From assembly GCA_003387805.1 (NCBI GenBank), contig QGSR01000046.1, forward strand, positions 1-10,188: a stretch of DNA of 10,188 bases. The letters run 5' to 3'. Positions 6,130 to 10,188 of this stretch are shown here, piece after piece. Source of the stretch: Bacillota bacterium (lineage in GTDB: Bacteria; Bacillota; Limnochordia; Limnochordales; ZCTH02-B6). Every line of letters starts with the position of its first letter. Within the stretch, counting starts at the first letter, position 1. The position numbers and the translations under genes were made by a program. Below the pieces are notes generated by a model. The model was not told where the DNA came from and did not search any database. It worked only from the letters and a program-made list of their open reading frames with translations.

Positions 6130-7777
6130 CCATCAGCCGCGCGATGCGCTCCTCCTCGGTGAGCGGCCGCTTCGTCTCCGGATCCACCGCCACGCAGGCG
6201 CCGTCGACGATCTGCGTCACCACCGTGCCCTTGGCCGCCGGGTTGTTGCGCAGATGCGGCGCGTCCAGAAGGCCCATTTCCACCGCCGCGGTCAGCGTCT
6301 CCGGGTCGCCCCACGGGTCCTCCGCGCCCCGGCTTTCGCCCAGGCGCTTGATGGCGTCCAGCAGGACGCCCGCTTCCTTCTTCAGGACCTCCTTGCGCTG
6401 CTGGACCCGCTCGTCGTCGGCCAAATCCGGAAAGTCGTGGATGACCTTCTCGATGACCCGGCGGGCGATCTTGACGCTCTCGATGACCTCATGGGCCCGG
6501 GCCGCGTGCTGCGCCTCGGTGAAGGCCACCACGTGCACGATGTGGGGCTTCAGCGCCATCTGCAGCGCCGTGGAGAAGGCCAGGTGCCCTTTGGCCTCGT
6601 CCAGGTCCGTCGGGTAGCTGGACAAGCCGGCCCGGGTCTCGGTCCAGACCTCAAAGTCCGGCCCCCGCAGCTCCGCGATGAGCTCCTTTTTCGCCAGCAT
6701 TTTCGCCAAGTCCATGCGCGGCGACGTGGCCGGCGGGTTGTTGAACATGTACTGCGCGACGTAATCCTTGACGCCCATCTTGCGGGCGTTGTACGCGGCC
6801 AGAAACGCCATGACCACCGCCACCACGTCGGGCGCGTCCCGCAGGCTCCAGTGGTGCGACTCGTTGCTCTCCACCGGGATGCCCCGGTCGCCGTGCCACT
6901 TGAACGCTTCCTGCGTCTCCCGGATGGTCTGCAGCAGCGGCCGCTGGCTGCGCCCGTCCAGCACGCTGTACCACGTCAGCGGAATGGCCGCCCACGCGTT
7001 GTTGATGGTGTCCACCAGCATCTCCGCCCACTTCAGCTGGTCGCGGGTGCCGCTGTAGCAGCGCAGCAGCGGATAGTTGCCCGTGCGCGTCGCCTCGAAA
7101 ATGGCCCGCAGGTCCTCAGGCTTGCGCACCGGCACGCCGCCGGCGCCGGCTTTGTGCCTGGCCAGCTCCTCGGGCCGGAAGAAGCTCTCCTGCGCGGCCT
7201 GGTCCGTGCCGATGGAAAGCACGTCCAGCACCCGGGCCTCCGCGATTTGCCGGGCGCCCTCGATGGTTTCCTCCAAAGACGGCAGCCCGAAATGGTGCCG
7301 GATGATGGGGAACGGCGCCTTCCATTGAATGCGCTCCACCAGCGTCTGCGGGTACGACTCCTCGCTGCGGTCCACTTTGTGGCCCTTGAGGTACGCGACC
7401 GCGTCTTCGATGCTCTCTTCGCCGTTGAACACGTGCTCGAACAAACCGCTCCGGGCGGCCACCTCGGCCACGGGCGCCGTGCCGCCGAACACCAGGCGCA
7501 CGCGGGACACGCCCGCCCGCTCCAGCTCCCGCTTCAGCTCGGCGAACAGCGGCTCCGCCGTGGACGGCGTCAGGCGATAGCCTACGGCCACCAGCTCGGG
7601 GTCGCTTTCGACGATAGCCCCCACCAATTCCCGAACGGACACGGCCGGTCCGAGAGAGACGGTCTTGTATCCTTGTTCATCGGCGAGGCGCAGGAAATTC
7701 ACCACCCCGGCCACGTGCACGCACTCGCCCAGGGCGGCGCCAATGACCAGCTTCTCACGCTTGTTGGTGCGTTCCAT
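6101..7777 (-). CDS. B12-binding domain protein with glutamate-mutase-like barrel
   Basis: A 558-residue protein. Residues about 8-131 look like a cobalamin-binding Rossmann domain: ECVHVAG (18-24) takes the place of the DxHxxG base-off motif, with His21 as the presumed cobalt ligand; GYRL (66-69) is at the SxL position and GG (98-99) at the third motif. Residues about 150-530 form a long catalytic-type domain. Its end (GLLDAP at 502-507, NNPAAKG, then IVDGA) resembles the C-terminus of glutamate mutase subunit E, and the whole is best guessed as a TIM barrel of that superfamily. Known glutamate mutases carry the B12 domain on a separate or C-terminal part, so this order differs. The substrate is not recognised. 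The start is ATG at 7777 with AAAGGAGG seven bases upstream. It is a single gene with its own promoter. No cobalamin riboswitch was seen upstream. Confidence 0.75.
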   Translation of the reverse strand: MERTNKREKLVIGAALGECVHVAGVVNFLRLADEQGYKTVSLGPAVSVRELVGAIVESDPELVAVGYRLTPSTAEPLFAELKRELERAGVSRVRLVFGGTAPVAEVAARSGLFEHVFNGEESIEDAVAYLKGHKVDRSEESYPQTLVERIQWKAPFPIIRHHFGLPSLEETIEGARQIAEARVLDVLSIGTDQAAQESFFRPEELARHKAGAGGVPVRKPEDLRAIFEATRTGNYPLLRCYSGTRDQLKWAEMLVDTINNAWAAIPLTWYSVLDGRSQRPLLQTIRETQEAFKWHGDRGIPVESNESHHWSLRDAPDVVAVVMAFLAAYNARKMGVKDYVAQYMFNNPPATSPRMDLAKMLAKKELIAELRGPDFEVWTETRAGLSSYPTDLDEAKGHLAFSTALQMALKPHIVHVVAFTEAQHAARAHEVIESVKIARRVIEKVIHDFPDLADDERVQQRKEVLKKEAGVLLDAIKRLGESRGAEDPWGDPETLTAAVEMGLLDAPHLRNNPAAKGTVVTQIVDGACVAVDPETKRPLTEEERIARLMAEEAAGRAV

Positions 7778-7784
7778 GCTGTCG

Positions 7785-7792
7785 CCTCCTTT
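7785..7792 (-). promoter_or_regulatory. Strong ribosome binding site of B12-binding gene
   Basis: AAAGGAGG on the minus strand, seven bases before the ATG. This is a near-full match to the 16S anti-Shine-Dalgarno, suggests high translation, and fixes the start. Confidence 0.9.
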
Positions 7793-7816
7793 ACGTCCGA
7801 TGGACTCCGTTTTTTT

Positions 7817-7845
7817 ATCTTACCGAACCGGCCGGCGGATTGCAA
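7817..7845 (-). promoter_or_regulatory. Candidate promoter of B12-binding gene
   Basis: On the minus strand, TTGCAA (7845-7840; four of six), a 17-bp spacer and TAAGAT (7822-7817; four of six). The start would fall near 7810, leaving a leader of about 30 bases with the RBS, too short for a riboswitch. The -35 box lies in the centre of an 8-bp inverted repeat. Confidence 0.5.
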
Positions 7846-7855
7846 AGCGCCGGCC
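7830..7855. repeat. Inverted repeat enclosing the -35 box
   Basis: Arms GGCCGGCG (7830-7837) and CGCCGGCC (7848-7855) are exact reverse complements with a 10-bp spacer containing TTGCAA. No T run follows on either strand, so it is not a terminator. It could be a regulator site, or chance in GC-rich DNA. Confidence 0.5.
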
Positions 7856-7914
7856 GCACCGTCCCGCGCTGCGCCCGCTTCCGGCTCCGCCGGCCCGGCC
7901 TGCGGCCCGGAATC

Positions 7915-7942
7915 GCCCGAAGCGATATTTGTGCCCGAAGCG
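7915..7942. repeat. 10-bp direct repeats upstream of the peptidase
   Basis: GCCCGAAGCG occurs at 7915-7924 and 7933-7942, exact copies with an 18-bp period, about 80-105 bases before the peptidase start. Possible tandem regulator half-sites. I see no convincing plus-strand promoter in 7850-8019. Confidence 0.4.
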
Positions 7943-8007
7943 GTGCAGGACACCCTCGAACTTTGGTGAAAAGTGACGAAAAACGGCGCACCGTCAAGAG
8001 GCAGCAT

Positions 8008-8013
8008 GGGAGG
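8008..8013 (+). promoter_or_regulatory. Ribosome binding site of the peptidase
   Basis: GGGAGG six bases before the ATG at 8020; it decides for this start over the ATG at 8005. Confidence 0.85.
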
Positions 8014-8019
8014 AACAGC

Positions 8020-10188
8020 ATGACCAAGCAGAGGACGTTTGTGCCTGAGGATTTGTATCGCCTGGTGCTCGTGGGCGATCCGCAGATTTCGCCCGACGGG
8101 CGCAGCGTCGCCTTCGTGCGCAGCCACGTGGAGGGCGAAAAGCGGGAGCTGCGGTCGCACATTTGGCTGGTGCCCGAGCCGGGCGCACCGCCCCGGCCGT
8201 ACACGCGCGGGCCCCGCAGCGACTCGCAGCCGCGCTGGTCGCCCGACGGGCGGCGTCTGGCCTTCGTGCGCCAAACCGGCGAAGGGCCCAAGGCGGACCG
8301 CCAGATTTGGATCATCGATGGGCGCGGCGGCGAGGCCTACCAGCTGACGCAGATGCGCAACGGCGCCGCCAGCCCGGTCTGGTCCCCCGACGGGCGGTAC
8401 CTGGCTTTCGTGTCGGCCGTGGACGATGCGTGGGCCGAAGCGGCCGAAAAAGCCCGGGACGCCGCCGATGAAACGACCGGCCGCGCCGCGGACGAAACAA
8501 CGCCGCGCGCCGCCGACGAGTTCAACCCCGTGAAGCCGAAAACCGAAGCGGATCGCAAACGCGAGGAGCAGCGGCAGCGGGACGAGGCCAGACTCTACAC
8601 TCGTTTCCGCTACAAGTTCGACCATACCGGCTTGTTCCCGCCGCGCCGCAGCCACGTGTGGGTGGTGGAGGTGCCGGAGACGCCGCCGGGCGCGGCCGAG
8701 GAGCTGCCGGCGCCCGTGCAGGTGACGTCGGGGTTTTACGATCATTCCCTGCTGGACTGGTCGCCCGACGGCCGGTGGATCGCGGCGGCCTGCTCGCGGG
8801 AAGACGAGCGCCGGCTTGTCATGGACATTTGGCTGTTCCCGGCGCCGGTGAACGGCGCCGCGACCGGGCCCGAACCCGCCCAGCCCGTCAAGCTGACCAG
8901 CAGCGACGGCGTCTTCGCCGACGCCCGCTGGTCGCCCGACGGCAAGAAGCTGGCCGTCATCGGCCACCACCGCGAGTTCCGGGGCGCCACCCTGCATCGC
9001 CTCTGGCTGTTCCCGGCGCCCGGGCAGCCCGGCGAAAAGGTGTGCCTGACGGCCCACTGGGACCGGGGCATAGGCGGCACCGTCAACTCCGACGTCCGCC
9101 CCGGCATGGCCGGCGCGGGCCTGACGTGGTCGCCCGACGGCCGGGCCGTCTACTTCGTGGCCGACGACCGCGGCGCCACCCATCTGTACCGCGTCGACGT
9201 CGATGAAAACGGCCCGGCCGCGGCCGAGCCGAAGATGATCGTCGGCGGCCCCAGGGAGATTTACGGCTTCAGCCTCAGCGCCGACGGCACCAAAGCCGCG
9301 CTGGCCGTGTCCGAGTTCCACAATCCCGGCGACATCTACCTCGTCGACCTGGCTGCGGCAGCGGGCGGGGGCGCAGCATCCAGCGCCGCCTCGGGAGCAG
9401 GCGCGGCCGCAGCATCCGGCGCCGCAGCAGCGGGCCCGGCCGAAATCCGTCTCACCGCGGTCAACGAAGGCCTGCTCCGCGACACGGCCCTGCCCGAAGT
9501 CATGGAAATCGAATTCGAAAGCTTCGACGGGCTGCCCATCCACGGCTGGATCATGAAACCCGTCGGCTTCGAAGAGGGCCGGCGCTATCCCGCCGTTCTG
9601 CAAATCCACGGCGGGCCGCACACCGCCTGGGGCTGTTCTTTCTCGCTGGAGATGCAGCTCATGGCCGCCTGGGGCTACGCCGTGATTTTCGTCAACCCCC
9701 GCGGCTCCACCGGCTACGGCCAGCGGTTCGCCTTCGGCTGCGTGGACGACTACGGCGGCGCGGACTACAAAGACTTGATGGCCGCGGTGGACTACGCCGT
9801 GTCGCTGGGCTTCATCGACGAAAACAGCCTGGCCGTCACCGGCGGCTCCTACGGCGGGTTCATGACCAACTGGATCGTGACGCAGACCAGCCGCTTCAAA
9901 GCGGCCATCACCCACCGCTCCATCTCCAACTGGATTTCCTTCTGGGGCGTCTCCGACATCGGCCCCAACTTCATGCAAAACGAATTCGGCGTCGAGTCGC
10001 TGTGGGCCGGCTTCGACCAGCTGTGGGAGCGCTCGCCGCTGAAGCACGCGCAAAACATCGAAACGCCCGTTCTGATCTGCCACTCCGAGCACGACCTGCG
10101 CTGCCCCATGGAGCAGGCCGAGCAGCTGTATCTGGCCCTGAAGTGGCTGGGCAAGCCGGCGGAGCTGCTGTTGCACCCCCGCTCCAAC
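8020..10188 (+). CDS. S9-family serine peptidase, 3' end outside window
   Basis: The first 723 codons of a prolyl-oligopeptidase-family (S9C-like) acylaminoacyl-peptidase or dipeptidyl-peptidase. The N-terminal half is a beta-propeller with five WSPDG blades (Trp at 73, 121, 247, 304 and 370). The C-terminal half is an alpha/beta-hydrolase with HGGP (530-533), NPRGSTGYG (559-567), the nucleophile elbow GGSYGGFM with Ser610, and Asp692 in SEHDLRCP. The window stops after LLHPRSN, where family members usually have the catalytic His within one or two residues, so the missing part is probably only 20-40 residues. No signal peptide is seen, so it is probably cytoplasmic and acts on short or N-blocked peptides. 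Two low-complexity inserts (about 148-167 and 444-472) lie in loops. It is divergent from the B12-binding gene. Confidence 0.93.
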   Translation, partial: MTKQRTFVPEDLYRLVLVGDPQISPDGRSVAFVRSHVEGEKRELRSHIWLVPEPGAPPRPYTRGPRSDSQPRWSPDGRRLAFVRQTGEGPKADRQIWIIDGRGGEAYQLTQMRNGAASPVWSPDGRYLAFVSAVDDAWAEAAEKARDAADETTGRAADETTPRAADEFNPVKPKTEADRKREEQRQRDEARLYTRFRYKFDHTGLFPPRRSHVWVVEVPETPPGAAEELPAPVQVTSGFYDHSLLDWSPDGRWIAAACSREDERRLVMDIWLFPAPVNGAATGPEPAQPVKLTSSDGVFADARWSPDGKKLAVIGHHREFRGATLHRLWLFPAPGQPGEKVCLTAHWDRGIGGTVNSDVRPGMAGAGLTWSPDGRAVYFVADDRGATHLYRVDVDENGPAAAEPKMIVGGPREIYGFSLSADGTKAALAVSEFHNPGDIYLVDLAAAAGGGAASSAASGAGAAAASGAAAAGPAEIRLTAVNEGLLRDTALPEVMEIEFESFDGLPIHGWIMKPVGFEEGRRYPAVLQIHGGPHTAWGCSFSLEMQLMAAWGYAVIFVNPRGSTGYGQRFAFGCVDDYGGADYKDLMAAVDYAVSLGFIDENSLAVTGGSYGGFMTNWIVTQTSRFKAAITHRSISNWISFWGVSDIGPNFMQNEFGVESLWAGFDQLWERSPLKHAQNIETPVLICHSEHDLRCPMEQAEQLYLALKWLGKPAELLLHPRSN
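8461..8520 (+). repeat. 24-bp repeat encoding RAADETT in the peptidase
   Basis: Two and a half imperfect 24-bp units start at 8461, 8485 and 8509 and encode AADETTGR, AADETTPR and AADE. They lie in a variable charged loop of the propeller before the conserved-looking RYKFD (197-201). In-frame expansion, presumably structural filler. Confidence 0.75.
9352..9435 (+). other. Ala/Gly-rich insert between propeller and hydrolase
   Basis: Residues about 444-472 are nearly all alanine, glycine and serine, with GAGAAAASGAAAAG-type runs, close to the end of the propeller. Frame and flanking domain sequence are intact. Likely an expanded flexible loop. Confidence 0.7.

Noticed and set aside
5879..7969. 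696-codon open frame on the plus strand opposite the B12-binding gene
   Set aside because: Runs through a terminator, a repeat array and a promoter; Arg/His/Ala-rich product without domains. Antisense shadow.
7778..8019. Cobalamin riboswitch upstream of the B12-binding gene
   Set aside because: No B12-box-like sequence was seen, and the candidate promoter leaves only about 30 bases of leader.
7699..10176. 825-codon open frame on the minus strand opposite the S9 peptidase
   Set aside because: Antisense shadow typical of GC-rich DNA; its product shows no recognisable domain, while the plus strand encodes clear propeller and hydrolase motifs with a good RBS.

Overview
The window is GC-rich, with strong Shine-Dalgarno sites, intrinsic terminators and tightly overlapping genes. 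Together with a TetR-menF-menD-menH block, this suggests a GC-rich, probably thermophilic or aerobic Bacillota lineage (Symbiobacterium, Thermaerobacter or Limnochordia-like). That placement is inference from style and gene content, not from a marker gene.

Positions 3-5253, minus strand: a complete four-gene operon in transcription order tetR - menF - menD - menH. It runs from a good sigma-A-type promoter at 5225-5253. Every junction overlaps by one to four bases (TGATG or GTGATG, ATGA, GTGA), which implies translational coupling. MenF, MenD and MenH carry out consecutive early steps of menaquinone synthesis: chorismate to isochorismate, to SEPHCHC, to SHCHC. A 22-bp near-perfect palindrome lies just downstream of the -10 box, about +3 to +24. 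It is the obvious candidate operator for the TetR protein, so the operon is probably autoregulated. MenD is about 150 residues longer than usual because of two in-frame tandem-repeat inserts and an acidic tail.

Positions 5289-6129: a small cupredoxin (type-1 copper) membrane-anchored or lipoprotein gene on the minus strand, with its own intrinsic terminator. Upstream of it are a weaker terminator-like hairpin and an array of 33-bp imperfect repeats. The array begins inside the last codons of the next gene.

Positions 6101-7845, minus strand: a 558-residue single-chain protein with an N-terminal B12-binding domain and a barrel resembling glutamate mutase subunit E. It has its own promoter and a very strong RBS. 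The substrate is not recognisable. This is the best candidate for an uncharacterised enzyme in the window.

Positions 8020-10188, plus strand: a divergent S9-family serine peptidase (acylaminoacyl-peptidase/dipeptidyl-peptidase type). It is cut by the window edge just before its catalytic histidine. The divergent intergenic region (7778-8019) holds the minus-strand promoter, an inverted repeat around its -35 box and a pair of 10-bp direct repeats.

A theme across the window is expansion of short in-frame repeats (18, 24 and 33 bp, all multiples of three) inside or at the ends of otherwise ordinary enzymes. No mobile element, CRISPR array, rRNA or tRNA was seen.
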